A DNA stretch of 64,000 bases, taken from positions 26,435 through 90,434 of the forward strand of contig NZ_JAIMCB010000017.1 in assembly GCF_025499425.1 (NCBI RefSeq), given 5' to 3'. This document shows positions 42,835 to 51,692 of the stretch, one piece after another. A program made the translations under genes and the position numbers. Under the pieces are notes generated by a model. The model saw nothing but the letters and a program-made list of their open reading frames with translations. It was not told the DNA's origin and made no database searches. Position 1 is the stretch's first letter; every line of letters begins with the position of its first letter. Source of the DNA: Acidiferrimicrobium sp. IK (GTDB taxonomy: Bacteria; Actinomycetota; Acidimicrobiia; Acidimicrobiales; Palsa-688).

Positions 42835-44234
42835 CCGGGTTCTTGGCGGTGTCCCCCCTGAGCCCGGGCTGCGGGCTCCAGGCGATCTGCGCTCCCGTGC
42901 AGGGACTCGGTTCCATCGCCGGCCACGCCTTGGGCTCGGCGGCCAGCAGCGCCACCACCGGCGCAGCCCTCGCCATCTTCCACACCTTCGAGGGAAGGCT
43001 GACCCAGGACGCCAAGGGCGCTACCGGTCACATGCTGACGGCGGTTTTCCACGAGGCGGACATCCCGTCCCTGTCCGGTCCGTGGTTCCTCGGGCAGCTG
43101 GCCGCGATGGCTCGAGTCACCGCCCTGGTGGTGTTCCCGCTGCTCATGGCCGCATCCATCGGCGCCGTGATGCGCCAGGATCTGGGACGGCTGGTGCGGA
43201 CGTGGCTGGTCTGGCTCCCCCTGGCGGGGATCTCCACGCTGCTGCTCATCCCGATAGTCACCGTTGCGGTGGACGCCTGCGATCAGATGACCTCGGCGGT
43301 GACCGGCGGGATCGGCCCGCAGATCCAGCGGTCGGCGCTCCATCTGGTCCCCGCCGCCGTTGACGTCGGCGGCGGCTTGCTCGCCACGCTGATCGGGGGG
43401 CTGGTCCTCCTCGGTGCCCTGGCGATCTGGTTGGAGATGGTGGTTCGGTCCTCGGCGATCCTGATCACGGTGTTCTTCCTGCCGCTGCTGCTGGCCTGCC
43501 TGGTCTGGCCGGCCACCGCCCACGTGGTGCGAAGGGTGGTAGAGGTCCTCGTCGCCCTGATCCTCTCGAAGTTCGTGGTCGCGGCGGTGCTGTGCCTCGG
43601 CGTCGCCGCCATGGCGCCGGGGAACGGCGCCGGCAACCATCCCGACCTCCTGGTGGGGGTGGCCATCCTGTTGCTGGCCGCGTTTGCCCCGATGGCGCTG
43701 CTGCGCCTGGTCCCCGTGGTCGAAGCCGCGGCCATCGGCCACCTAGAAGGGCGTGCCCGCCAGCCGTTTCGGGCCGCGACCGACGCCGTCGGACGGGCGC
43801 ATCGCCAGCTGCCCATGATGGCCAAGATGCTCGGCGTCGACGGGCCGCGCGGCGCCGCCAGCAGCGAGGTCCTCGGCGCGGCGGCCGACCAGGGTGAAAG
43901 CCCCGGCGGGGGCGGGCCGAACGGGGTGCCCGGCGCCGGCCCGGGCGCCGGGCCGGGCGCCGGGCCTGGTGCCGGCCCTGGCGGCGCCGGGTCGGCCGTC
44001 GCAGCGGCCGGGCTGTTCCCCTCCGAGGTGCCCCGGATGGCCGGGTTCCCGGTCGGCGACGCAGCCGACGCCGCCGCCGGCAGCGGATCCACCCAGGCTG
44101 GAGGAGCTGGAATCGGCGGCATCGCAGGCGTCGAAAGCGGGGACGAGGCGTCCGATGCCACCGCTGCGGTGGGGGCCGGCGCTGATCATGCCCGCTCCTG
44201 GGCTCAGGTGCCGGCGGCCGAGGAGCGCCGATGA
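42831..44234 (+). CDS. TrbL/VirB6-like polytopic channel protein
   Basis: A 467-residue protein with about six transmembrane segments, for example LIGGLVLLGALAIWLEMVV, AILITVFFLPLLLACLVW and ILLLAAFAPMALLRLVPVV. The FxPxLxxxxVWP-type loop and the AFAPMALLRLVPVVEAA end resemble the core of TrbL/VirB6 inner-membrane proteins. The last ~110 residues are low complexity: a (GAGP)n run near 43925-43985 and then Gly/Ala/Ser/Asp-rich sequence, probably cytoplasmic or surface-exposed. GTGA overlap with the preceding gene and ATGA overlap with the next make it part of one operon. Confidence 0.78.
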   Translation: MTGFLAVSPLSPGCGLQAICAPVQGLGSIAGHALGSAASSATTGAALAIFHTFEGRLTQDAKGATGHMLTAVFHEADIPSLSGPWFLGQLAAMARVTALVVFPLLMAASIGAVMRQDLGRLVRTWLVWLPLAGISTLLLIPIVTVAVDACDQMTSAVTGGIGPQIQRSALHLVPAAVDVGGGLLATLIGGLVLLGALAIWLEMVVRSSAILITVFFLPLLLACLVWPATAHVVRRVVEVLVALILSKFVVAAVLCLGVAAMAPGNGAGNHPDLLVGVAILLLAAFAPMALLRLVPVVEAAAIGHLEGRARQPFRAATDAVGRAHRQLPMMAKMLGVDGPRGAASSEVLGAAADQGESPGGGGPNGVPGAGPGAGPGAGPGAGPGGAGSAVAAAGLFPSEVPRMAGFPVGDAADAAAGSGSTQAGGAGIGGIAGVESGDEASDATAAVGAGADHARSWAQVPAAEERR

Positions 44235-45721
44235 GCGTCGGCGGCGCTCGGGAGCGCCCCGAGCCTCGCTACCTGTTCCCTCCGCTCGAGCGTCGGGGTG
44301 TGGTGCTCGGACTTCGCGCCGGGTCTCTGGTGACGCTGGTCGGCGGGGCGGTCATCGCTTTGGGGGTGCTGCGATCGGTGCCGGGCGCCACCGGTGTGGC
44401 TGTCGCCGCCGGCCTGCTCCTCGTCGCGGTGGCAGCCGGCTGCTGGCCCGTCGCCGGGCAGCCCCCGGTCAGCTGGCTGCCGGCGGTGATCGGATGGGCT
44501 CACCGGCGCGGCTACCAGCCTCGCCTCGACACCGAGGCCGGTATGGGAGCCGAGCCGGTGTCGCGCCAGCAGCTCGCCCCCGGCCCGCCGGGGACCGGCC
44601 GCTCACCCACGGCGCCGGCGGGCATCCGCCTGCGGGTCGCCCCGGCGGTCCCCGGCGAAGCCGCCCTGGGCGTGATCGAGGACCTGGCCGCCCGCAGCTG
44701 GGCGGCGGTCGTCCCCGTCCGGGGCACCACGCTCAGCCTCCTGGACCCCGAGGAGCAGGCCCACCGGCTCGCGTCGTGGGGAAACGCCCTGGCCGGCGCG
44801 GCCCGCGCCGGCAGCGCGGTGCACCGCCTGCAGTGGGTCGAGCAGTGCGGGCCGGCCGACCCCGGCCCACTCCGGCGCACCGCCGGCGCAGCCAACGGAC
44901 CGCCCCGGGCGGCGGCGAGCTACCGGAGCGCGGTCGAGGCCGAAGCGCCCGGGACGTTGCAGCACCAGACGTGGCTGGTGGTGGCGGTCCGGGCGCCGGG
45001 GCGCCTTCGGCTCCGGCCGACCGCCCCCTCGGAGCTCAACGCGGCTTTGCGGAGAGAGGTGAGGCTCCTGCGCTCACAGCTGCGCGCCGGTGACCTCGAC
45101 GCCGGCGCCGCCCTCGATCCCGCCGCGCTCGGCCAGCTCTTGCGAAGCGCGTGCGACCCGACCCGGCCGGCGTCGACGGTCGGGTCCTCCTCGCCGGGAC
45201 AGCCAATGGTCGGGGTCTGGCCCGCCGCGGTGGGCGAGGGGTGGGCGTCGGTCCGTGTGGACGGCGCGTGGCAGGCGACGTACTGGATCGCCGAATGGCC
45301 CCGCCTCGCGGTGGGCCCAGACATGCTCAGCCCGCTCCTGCTCGGAGGGCTGGCCAGGACCATGTCGGTCACGATGGCGCCCGTCCAGGCGGAGCGGGCG
45401 GTGCGGGAGGTCCAGTCGGCGCGCACCGCGGCCCTGGCCGATGACGCCATCCGGTCGAGGGCCGGGTTCATCGACACCATCGCTCGCCGCAAAGAGGCCG
45501 AAGGGGTCCGACGCCGGGAGGCTGAGCTGGCCGAGGGGCACGCCGACTACCGGTACTCCGGCTACGTCACCGTGTCGGGGACCACCGAGCAAGCCCTCGA
45601 GGAGGCGTGCGCCGAGGTCGAGCAGGCCGCCCGGCAGTGCCACCTCGTAGTGCGCCGCCTGTACGGCCGGCAGGCGGAAGCCCGGACCTGGACGCTGCCG
45701 CTGGCGAGGGGGCTGTCGTGA
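44231..45721 (+). CDS. SCO6880 family T4SS protein (VirB3/PrgI-VirB4 N-domain-like)
   Basis: A 496-residue protein with two transmembrane helices near the N-terminus (about 28-70: GSLVTLVGGAVIALGVL and VAVAAGLLLVAVAAGCW). A long soluble domain follows. The layout corresponds to the actinobacterial SCO6880 family, which fuses a VirB3/PrgI-like membrane part to a domain like the N-terminal half of VirB4. The C-terminal YSGYVTVSGTTEQALEEACA region matches the VirB4 pre-ATPase fold. No nucleotide-binding motif is present; the ATPase is the next gene. It overlaps both neighbours by four bases. Confidence 0.78.
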   Translation: MSVGGARERPEPRYLFPPLERRGVVLGLRAGSLVTLVGGAVIALGVLRSVPGATGVAVAAGLLLVAVAAGCWPVAGQPPVSWLPAVIGWAHRRGYQPRLDTEAGMGAEPVSRQQLAPGPPGTGRSPTAPAGIRLRVAPAVPGEAALGVIEDLAARSWAAVVPVRGTTLSLLDPEEQAHRLASWGNALAGAARAGSAVHRLQWVEQCGPADPGPLRRTAGAANGPPRAAASYRSAVEAEAPGTLQHQTWLVVAVRAPGRLRLRPTAPSELNAALRREVRLLRSQLRAGDLDAGAALDPAALGQLLRSACDPTRPASTVGSSSPGQPMVGVWPAAVGEGWASVRVDGAWQATYWIAEWPRLAVGPDMLSPLLLGGLARTMSVTMAPVQAERAVREVQSARTAALADDAIRSRAGFIDTIARRKEAEGVRRREAELAEGHADYRYSGYVTVSGTTEQALEEACAEVEQAARQCHLVVRRLYGRQAEARTWTLPLARGLS

Positions 45722-47040
45722 GGACCCCGCCGGCGCATCGGGCCACCTCCGCCCATCTTCAGGCCGCCTACCCGTTCGTGACCGGCACCGAGAGGGTCGG
45801 GTCGGGGCCGGTCGTCGGGCGGGACCTCCTCGGGGCGGCGTTCTGCTTCGACCCGTGGGAGCGTTACGGCGCCGGCGAGCTCACCGGGCCGAACATGCTC
45901 GTCGTCGGGCAGATCGGGAGGGGCAAGTCCAGCTTCGTCAAGACCTTCGTGTGGCGGGAGCTGGCCTTCGGCCGCCGGGCGTGGGTCATCGACCCGAAAG
46001 GGGAGTACTCGGCGCTGGCCGAAGCCTGCGGGAGTCCGACGGTCCGTCTGCAGCCAGGCGGAGCGGCCCGCCTCAACCCCCTCGACGTGGTCGGTGCCGG
46101 TGCGGCGCCTGCCGGGCGGCCCGACGCGGGCCGCCACGGCTCGAGGCGGGGCGCCGAGCTGTTGGCGTCGGTGGCGTCGGCGTCGCTCGGGCGGTCCCTC
46201 CTCCCCGAGGAGCGCGCCGCGCTCGACCTGGCCGTGCGCTGGGCGTGCGCCGGCCAGCCCGGCACCAGCCTGACCCCTGGCGACCGGTCGGCGGCGCCGA
46301 CGGTCGGCGCGGTGATCGGGTGGCTCCTCGAACCGGCCCCCGAAGCCGCGGCGGAGGTAAGCACCGACGTCGCGGGCCTGGCGGCAGCCGGCCGGCAGGT
46401 CGCCCTCGAGCTGCGCCGGCTGGTCGAGGGCGACCTGGCCGGGATGTTCGACGGTCCGACGACCGTCGGCTTGGACCTCGACGCGCCGATGGTGGTGCTC
46501 GACCTGTCGGCGCTATACCGGTCGCCGGCCCTCGGCATCGTCATGATCTGCGCGTCCGCGTGGCTGCATTCGGCCCTGGCCGCCGGCGACGGGATCAAGC
46601 GGCTGGTAGTGGTCGACGAGGCTTGGGCGGTGCTCCACGACCTGGCCACCGCCCGGTGGCTGCAGGCCAGCTTCAAGCTGGCCCGGTCGCTCGGCGCCGC
46701 CCACATCGCCGTGTTGCACCGGCTGTCGGACCTCCAGGCGGCCGGAGCCGCCGGCAGCGAGCAGCAGCAGCTGGCCGAGGGGCTGCTCGCCGACGCCGAG
46801 ACCAGGGTCGTGTTCGCGCAGCCGCCCTCGGAGCGCGACGCGGCCCGCGACCTTCTCGGCCTGTCGAGCGCGGAGGAGGACCTCCTCCCGCAGCTCCCGA
46901 GGGGCGTCGCGATCTGGAAGGTCGGCGACCGCTCCACCCTGGTCCGCCACCGGCCCCACGGGGTGGAGTGGTCGCTGATCGACACCGACGGGGCCATGCT
47001 CGAGCGCCGAGGCGTCGACGCGGCCGGAGGTCCCGCGTGA
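45718..47040 (+). CDS. VirB4-like T4SS ATPase
   Basis: A 440-residue ATPase that appears to be the catalytic half of VirB4, split from the SCO6880-like gene. Walker A is GQIGRGKS (64-71), followed by VIDPKGEYSALAEA. Walker B is LVVVDEAW (Asp300, Glu301), then SFKLARSLGAAHIAVLHRLS, the usual conserved His/Ser segment after Walker B. The protein should power substrate or pilin handling at the inner membrane. GTG 45718 overlaps the previous stop. Confidence 0.85.
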   Translation: MRTPPAHRATSAHLQAAYPFVTGTERVGSGPVVGRDLLGAAFCFDPWERYGAGELTGPNMLVVGQIGRGKSSFVKTFVWRELAFGRRAWVIDPKGEYSALAEACGSPTVRLQPGGAARLNPLDVVGAGAAPAGRPDAGRHGSRRGAELLASVASASLGRSLLPEERAALDLAVRWACAGQPGTSLTPGDRSAAPTVGAVIGWLLEPAPEAAAEVSTDVAGLAAAGRQVALELRRLVEGDLAGMFDGPTTVGLDLDAPMVVLDLSALYRSPALGIVMICASAWLHSALAAGDGIKRLVVVDEAWAVLHDLATARWLQASFKLARSLGAAHIAVLHRLSDLQAAGAAGSEQQQLAEGLLADAETRVVFAQPPSERDAARDLLGLSSAEEDLLPQLPRGVAIWKVGDRSTLVRHRPHGVEWSLIDTDGAMLERRGVDAAGGPA

Positions 47041-48773
47041 CCGGCGCCGGGCCGCGGCCGCGAGCGGCGTCGGAGCGCCGGGGCGACGCGTGGAGCCTCG
47101 TCGCTCTCGCCGCGGTGTTGATGGTGGGGGCCTGGGTTTGGGTGACCGGGCAGGTCGCGGGTCGCCTGGCGAGCGGGCAGTGGCCGCCTGTGCCCGGCAC
47201 CGACGTGCCGGGGATCGTGCGCCGGTTGCCTGCCGTGTGGCCCGACATCCGCGCCGCGTGGCCGCCAGCGGCGCGGCCCCGCCTGCCCGCCGCCCCGGTG
47301 ATGGCGGCGATCGCCGTGGCGCTGGCCGTTGGCTGCGTCGCGGCCGGCGCAGCCGTCGTGGCGGCGTGGCGGCGTTGGCGTCCCGGCGAGCGCCGCGCCG
47401 AGGGCCGGCCCTTCGCCGTCGGCCGGCGCGCCGGCGGGAACGGCGGTGCTCGCTGGGCGCGCCGGGGTGACCTGGCGAGCTTGCGGGTGCGGGGCGCGAC
47501 CCCCGGACGGCTCGTCCTCGGGCGCAGCGGCCGCAGCCTGATCGCGACCGAGGCGCGCCACTCGGTGCTGGTCCTCGGTCCTACCCAGTCCGGCAAGACG
47601 ACCGGCCTGGCCATACCCGCGATCCTCGAATGGGACGGGCCGGTCGTGGCCACGTCGGTGAAAGACGACCTGGCCGCGACGACCCGGCGGTGGCGGGCGG
47701 AGAGCGGCACCGCGTGGGTGTTCGACCCGACGGCCACCTCCGGTCTCGCCGGGCTGGCCGGCTGGTCCCCGCTGGCGGAGGCGGCCGACTGGGCCGGGGC
47801 GCAGCGGATGGCCTCCTGGCTGGTCGAGGCCGCGCCGGCCCGCAGCGGCATGTCCGACGGGGCGTTTTGGTTCGCGGCCGCGGCCAAGCTGCTCGCCCCG
47901 CTGATGCTGGCCGCCGCCGCGGCGGGGGCGACGATGGCCGACGTGGTGCGCTGGAACGACCTGGGCGACTACCGCGAGCCGCTCGACGTCCTCGACGACT
48001 CAGGCTGCACCGAGGCCGCGGTCGCCCTGGAAGCATGCGCGGCGCGCGACGAACGCCTCCGCAGCTCGGTGGCCACCACCCTCGAGACCGTCCTGGCGCC
48101 GTTCGCCGATCCGGTCGTAGCCGGGGCCACGGCCCGCACCGACATCGACGTTCAGCGGCTGGTCACCGGCCGCGACACCCTCTACCTGTGCGGTCCCAGC
48201 CACGAGCAGTTCCGGGTGCAGGGCCTCTTCGCCGGGCTGGTCGCTTCGGTCATCGCCGCCGCGGTCGACCACGTCCATCGCTGCGGGCGCCCTTTGGACC
48301 CGCCGCTGCTCGTCGTGCTCGACGAGGCGGCCAACATCGCTCCGCTCCGGGATCTCGACACCCTGGCGTCGACCGCGGCGGGGCTCGGCGTGCAGCTGGT
48401 GACCGTGTGCCAGGACCTGGCGCAGCTCGCGACCCGCTACGGCCAGGACCGGGCCCGGACCATCGCCAACAACCACCGGGCCAAGCTGGTCCTCTCCGGG
48501 GTGTCGGACCTCTCTACCCTCGACCTGGTGTCGGGGCTCGCCGGTGAGGCCGCGGTGCGCGAGCACAGCGAAAGCGCCGACCTCCGCGACGGGCGGCGCA
48601 CCCGCACCTCCTCCACCGTGTACCGCCGCCTGGCGTCCCCCGACCTGCTGCGCCAGACGCCGCCCGGGCGCGGCGTGCTCGTCTACGGCCACCTCCCGGC
48701 GATCCGCCTCGGGTTGCGACCGTGGTACCGCGACGCTCGGCTACGCCGGCGCGCCGGGGTCAGCTCCCCCTAG
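47037..48773 (+). CDS. VirD4/TraD-type coupling protein
   Basis: A 578-residue coupling ATPase with two N-terminal transmembrane helices (LVALAAVLMVGAWVWVTG; AAIAVALAVGCVAAGAAVV). Walker A is GPTQSGKT (181-188), and the IPAILEWDGPVVATSVKDDL block is typical of TraG/VirD4. Walker B is LLVVLDEAAN (Asp429, Glu430), then the LVTVCQDLAQLATRYG motif and a C-terminal domain. It would recruit the relaxase-DNA complex to the channel. It overlaps the VirB4-like gene by four bases and ends the operon; the next gene, DoxX, is convergent. Confidence 0.9.
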   Translation: MTGAGPRPRAASERRGDAWSLVALAAVLMVGAWVWVTGQVAGRLASGQWPPVPGTDVPGIVRRLPAVWPDIRAAWPPAARPRLPAAPVMAAIAVALAVGCVAAGAAVVAAWRRWRPGERRAEGRPFAVGRRAGGNGGARWARRGDLASLRVRGATPGRLVLGRSGRSLIATEARHSVLVLGPTQSGKTTGLAIPAILEWDGPVVATSVKDDLAATTRRWRAESGTAWVFDPTATSGLAGLAGWSPLAEAADWAGAQRMASWLVEAAPARSGMSDGAFWFAAAAKLLAPLMLAAAAAGATMADVVRWNDLGDYREPLDVLDDSGCTEAAVALEACAARDERLRSSVATTLETVLAPFADPVVAGATARTDIDVQRLVTGRDTLYLCGPSHEQFRVQGLFAGLVASVIAAAVDHVHRCGRPLDPPLLVVLDEAANIAPLRDLDTLASTAAGLGVQLVTVCQDLAQLATRYGQDRARTIANNHRAKLVLSGVSDLSTLDLVSGLAGEAAVREHSESADLRDGRRTRTSSTVYRRLASPDLLRQTPPGRGVLVYGHLPAIRLGLRPWYRDARLRRRAGVSSP

Positions 48774-48810
48774 CCCGATCTCGGACACCGGCGACACCCG
48801 ACGCTCGAGC

Positions 48811-49332
48811 CTACGAGGCGGTGTCGCTCGGGCGCCGGCCGACGGTCAGCACGCCGAGGGCGCTGCCGATCCCGAGAGCGGAGGCCAGGAGAGCCCGCAG
48901 CAGACCGCCCTTGTCCTTGCCCCGGACCCGGTCGACAGAGAACCGGCCGGGGCCGAGCGCGGCGATGGTCGCGGCGACCGCCCCGACGATCCCGACGTAC
49001 TCCCAGCCGCCCTTGAAGATGAAGAAGCCCTTGCCCTTGTGGTCGGTGGCCGCCGCGGACGTCATCACGCCGATCACCCCGGCGGCGGCCCACGGTGTCC
49101 CCGCTCCGAGCGTAAGCATGGCGCCGGTGCCGATCTCGGTGCCGGCCGCCACCCGGGCGTGCACCGCCGCCGGCTGCAGCCCGAGCGACTCGAAGTAGCT
49201 GGCGGTCCCCTCGAGGCCTCCAGGGCCGCGGACCTTGTTGAGCCCGTGGATGACCATCATCGGCCCGACGGTGAGACGCAGCATGAGCGCCGGGAGATCG
49301 ATGCCGGTTCGCCCCGCCTTGGCCTTGGCCAT
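48811..49332 (-). CDS. DoxX family membrane protein
   Basis: A 173-residue integral membrane protein with about four helices. LMLRLTVGPMMVIHGLNKVR is the family's first helix with its conserved His, and GTEIGTGAMLTLGAGTPWAA and YVGIVGAVAATIAALG follow. DoxX/SURF4-like proteins associate with thiosulfate or redox systems, but many members have no known role. The start is ATG 49332. It lies convergent to the T4SS operon, showing that the module sits among chromosomal genes. Confidence 0.85.
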   Translation of the reverse strand: MAKAKAGRTGIDLPALMLRLTVGPMMVIHGLNKVRGPGGLEGTASYFESLGLQPAAVHARVAAGTEIGTGAMLTLGAGTPWAAAGVIGVMTSAAATDHKGKGFFIFKGGWEYVGIVGAVAATIAALGPGRFSVDRVRGKDKGGLLRALLASALGIGSALGVLTVGRRPSDTAS

Positions 49333-49430
49333 CCTCGAATGCCTCCTCCCGGGTCCGGCCTGTCCGTCCCCTCGACCAAACCTAGTGCCGTGCGCCACCC
49401 GCCCGGCCAGCCTGCCCTCCTAGCCGGCCG

Positions 49431-49473
49431 GCCTGGCCGCCCGCCCCGGCCCGCCTGGCCGCCCGCCCCGGCC
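49431..49473 (+). repeat. Two tandem copies of a 21-bp GC-rich unit
   Basis: The unit beginning GCCTGGCCGCCC occurs at 49431-49451 and, one base later in phase, at 49453-49473, in the gap between doxX and murT. The surrounding DNA is low-complexity C/G. It is probably a simple-sequence duplication. Confidence 0.7.
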
Positions 49474-49523
49474 TGCTGTGGCCGCCTTCCCGGCCCCTGC
49501 ATGGGCCCCGGCCGGAGCCGGGC

Positions 49524-50897
49524 GTGACGGGCGGAGGGGGGCGGACGGTACCCTTTCGCATCGTCGTGACCCGCCAGAGCGCCCCCCCGCCCGCTCCCGC
49601 CGGCCTCCCCGTCCGGACCCGCGTCGCTGCCGGCGCCGGCGCGGCGGTCGCCGGGCTGTCGCGCCGGCTGGGACGGGGCGGCGGGTCGGTCGTCGGGGGG
49701 AGGGCGACGCTGGCCATCGACCCGCACGCCCTGCAGCACCTGGCCGCCGGTCACGCCGTCGCGTTGGTGTCGGGGACCAACGGCAAGACCACCACCACCA
49801 GCCTGCTGCGCGCCGCCCTGTCGACCACCGGACCGGTCGTGACCAACCTCCTCGGGGCCAACCTCCCGCCCGGCCTGGCCGCCGCGCTGGCTGCCGGGCC
49901 GCCCGCAGCCCCCGCCGCGCTCGAGGTCGACGAGGCGTGGCTGCGGCGAGTCACCGACGCCACGTCGCCGCGGGTGGTGGTGCTGCTCAACTTGAGCCGG
50001 GACCAGCTGGACCGCAACAACGAGGTCCGCCGGCTGTCCTCCGCGTGGCGGGCCACGTTCGCGGACCGGCCCGGCACGACGGTGGTGGCCAACGCCGACG
50101 ATCCGCTGGTCGTGTGGGGAGCCGGAGCCTCCCCCGACGTGGTGTGGGTGGGGGCCGGGCAGCCGTGGACCGCGGACGCCTCCGGCTGCCCCAACTGCGG
50201 CTCGCGGATCGTGTTCGACACCCCGACCACCGGCGTAGTGGACCGCCACGCCGCCGGGTGGGCGTGCTCGGCGTGCGACCTGCGCCGGCCTCCCCTAGCG
50301 GTGTGGATCGAAGACGGCAGCATCGTCGGCGACGGCTGGTCGGTGCCGGTGCACCTGGCGCTGCCGGGACGCTGCAACCAGGCCAACGCCGCCCTCGCGC
50401 TGACCGCCGCGGTACGCCTCGGCGCCGAACCCGGACCGGCGATGGAAGCGATGGCCGCGACCGAGGAGGTCGTCGGCCGGTACCGGACCGTTGACGTCGC
50501 CGGGGTCGACGCCCGCCTGCTCCTGTCGAAAAACCCTGCCGGCTGGCTGGAGGTGTTCGACATGCTCGCTCCGCCGCCGGGCCCGGTGGTGGTGGCCATC
50601 AACGCCCGGATCGCTGACGGCAAGGACCCGTCGTGGCTGTGGGACGTCCCCTTCGAGCTTCTCGCCGGGCGCCGGGTGGTGGCCACCGGGGAGCGCAGCG
50701 CTGATCTCGCCGTCCGGCTGCACTACGCGGAGGTAGACCACGTCCGGGTGCCCGACGTGATGCAGGCGGTCCACGAGGCCGCCCGCCACGCCGCCGAAGT
50801 GTTCGCCGGGCCGGGCGCCCAGGGTCGCCCCGCCATCGACGTGGTGGCCAACTACACGCCGTTCCAGGAGCTGCGCCAGCGGCTGGGGGTCCGATGA
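49524..50897 (+). CDS. murT: MurT, ligase subunit of lipid II isoglutaminyl synthase
   Basis: A 457-residue Mur-ligase-family protein. The ATP loop is SGTNGKTTTT (83-92), and ALEVDEAWL contains the metal-site acidic residue. A four-cysteine zinc ribbon (CPNC ... CSAC, about 222-254) is inserted in the central domain, a feature of MurT. The C-terminal DUF1727 part ends YTPFQELRQRLG. With GatD it amidates the alpha-carboxyl of D-Glu in lipid II. GTG 49524 has GGAG seven bases upstream and was preferred over GTG 49566. Its stop overlaps gatD's ATG (ATGA). Confidence 0.93.
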   Translation: MTGGGGRTVPFRIVVTRQSAPPPAPAGLPVRTRVAAGAGAAVAGLSRRLGRGGGSVVGGRATLAIDPHALQHLAAGHAVALVSGTNGKTTTTSLLRAALSTTGPVVTNLLGANLPPGLAAALAAGPPAAPAALEVDEAWLRRVTDATSPRVVVLLNLSRDQLDRNNEVRRLSSAWRATFADRPGTTVVANADDPLVVWGAGASPDVVWVGAGQPWTADASGCPNCGSRIVFDTPTTGVVDRHAAGWACSACDLRRPPLAVWIEDGSIVGDGWSVPVHLALPGRCNQANAALALTAAVRLGAEPGPAMEAMAATEEVVGRYRTVDVAGVDARLLLSKNPAGWLEVFDMLAPPPGPVVVAINARIADGKDPSWLWDVPFELLAGRRVVATGERSADLAVRLHYAEVDHVRVPDVMQAVHEAARHAAEVFAGPGAQGRPAIDVVANYTPFQELRQRLGVR

Positions 50898-51679
50898 CCG
50901 CCACGCCAGGAGCGGTCGGGATCGTGCTGCTCTACCCCGACCTGCTCGGCACCTACGGCGATTCGGGCAACGCCACGATCCTGGCCCAGCGTCTCCGGTG
51001 GCGGGGACGGGAGGCGGAGGTGGTCACGGTCCTCTCCGGTGACCCGGTGCCCGAGAGCGCCGACGTTTACGTAGTCGGCGGGGGGGAGGACCTGCCCCAG
51101 GCCCTCGCCGCCCGGCAGCTCGGCGCGGGCAGCGGCAACGGTCCCCTCCACCGGGCCGTCGAGGGCGGCGCGGCGGTGCTGGCGGTGTGCGCCGGCCTGC
51201 AGATCCTCGGCACCAGCTTCGTCGGCCCCGACGGGACCCGGGCTGACGGGCTCGGGCTGCTCGACTGCGTCAGCGTGCAGGGCCGAGGCCGTAGGGCGGT
51301 GGGGGAGCTGGTCGTCGAGCCCGACCCGGGCCTCGACGTGCCGGTCCTGACCGGCTACGAAAACCACGGCGGGGTCACCACCCTCGGTCCCGGCGCCCGC
51401 CCGGCCGGCCGGGTCCGAAGCGGCGTCGGCAACGGCGACGGGGTGGACGGAGCGCTTCACGGCCGGATCGTGGGCACCTACCTCCACGGGCCGGTCCTGG
51501 CCCGCAACCCGGGACTCGCCGACCGCCTGCTGTCGTCGGTCGTCGGCCCGCTCGAGGCGCTCGATGATGCCGACAGCGACGTCTTGCGGGCCGAGCGACT
51601 GGCCGTCGCCGCCAGCCAGGCCTCCCCCGCGGGCCCGGCGGGGCGCCGCCGGCGCCTTTTGGCCCGGGCTCGCCGGTGA
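50894..51679 (+). CDS. gatD: GatD, glutaminase subunit of lipid II isoglutaminyl synthase
   Basis: A 261-residue CobB/CobQ-like class I glutamine amidotransferase. YPDLLGTYGDSGN is the family start, VYVVGGGEDLPQ is the oxyanion strand, VCAGLQILG holds the nucleophile Cys99, and GTYLHGPVLARNP holds His198. It supplies ammonia to MurT for amidation of lipid II. It is translationally coupled to murT. The long basic tail (GRRRRLLARARR) may aid complex formation. Confidence 0.93.
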   Translation: MTATPGAVGIVLLYPDLLGTYGDSGNATILAQRLRWRGREAEVVTVLSGDPVPESADVYVVGGGEDLPQALAARQLGAGSGNGPLHRAVEGGAAVLAVCAGLQILGTSFVGPDGTRADGLGLLDCVSVQGRGRRAVGELVVEPDPGLDVPVLTGYENHGGVTTLGPGARPAGRVRSGVGNGDGVDGALHGRIVGTYLHGPVLARNPGLADRLLSSVVGPLEALDDADSDVLRAERLAVAASQASPAGPAGRRRRLLARARR

Positions 51680-51692
51680 GCGAGCCGGCGCC

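Noticed and set aside
39707..48773. Intact integrative conjugative element
   Set aside because: No integrase, att repeats, replication or partition genes, or composition shift was seen. Only the transfer-like core is supported.
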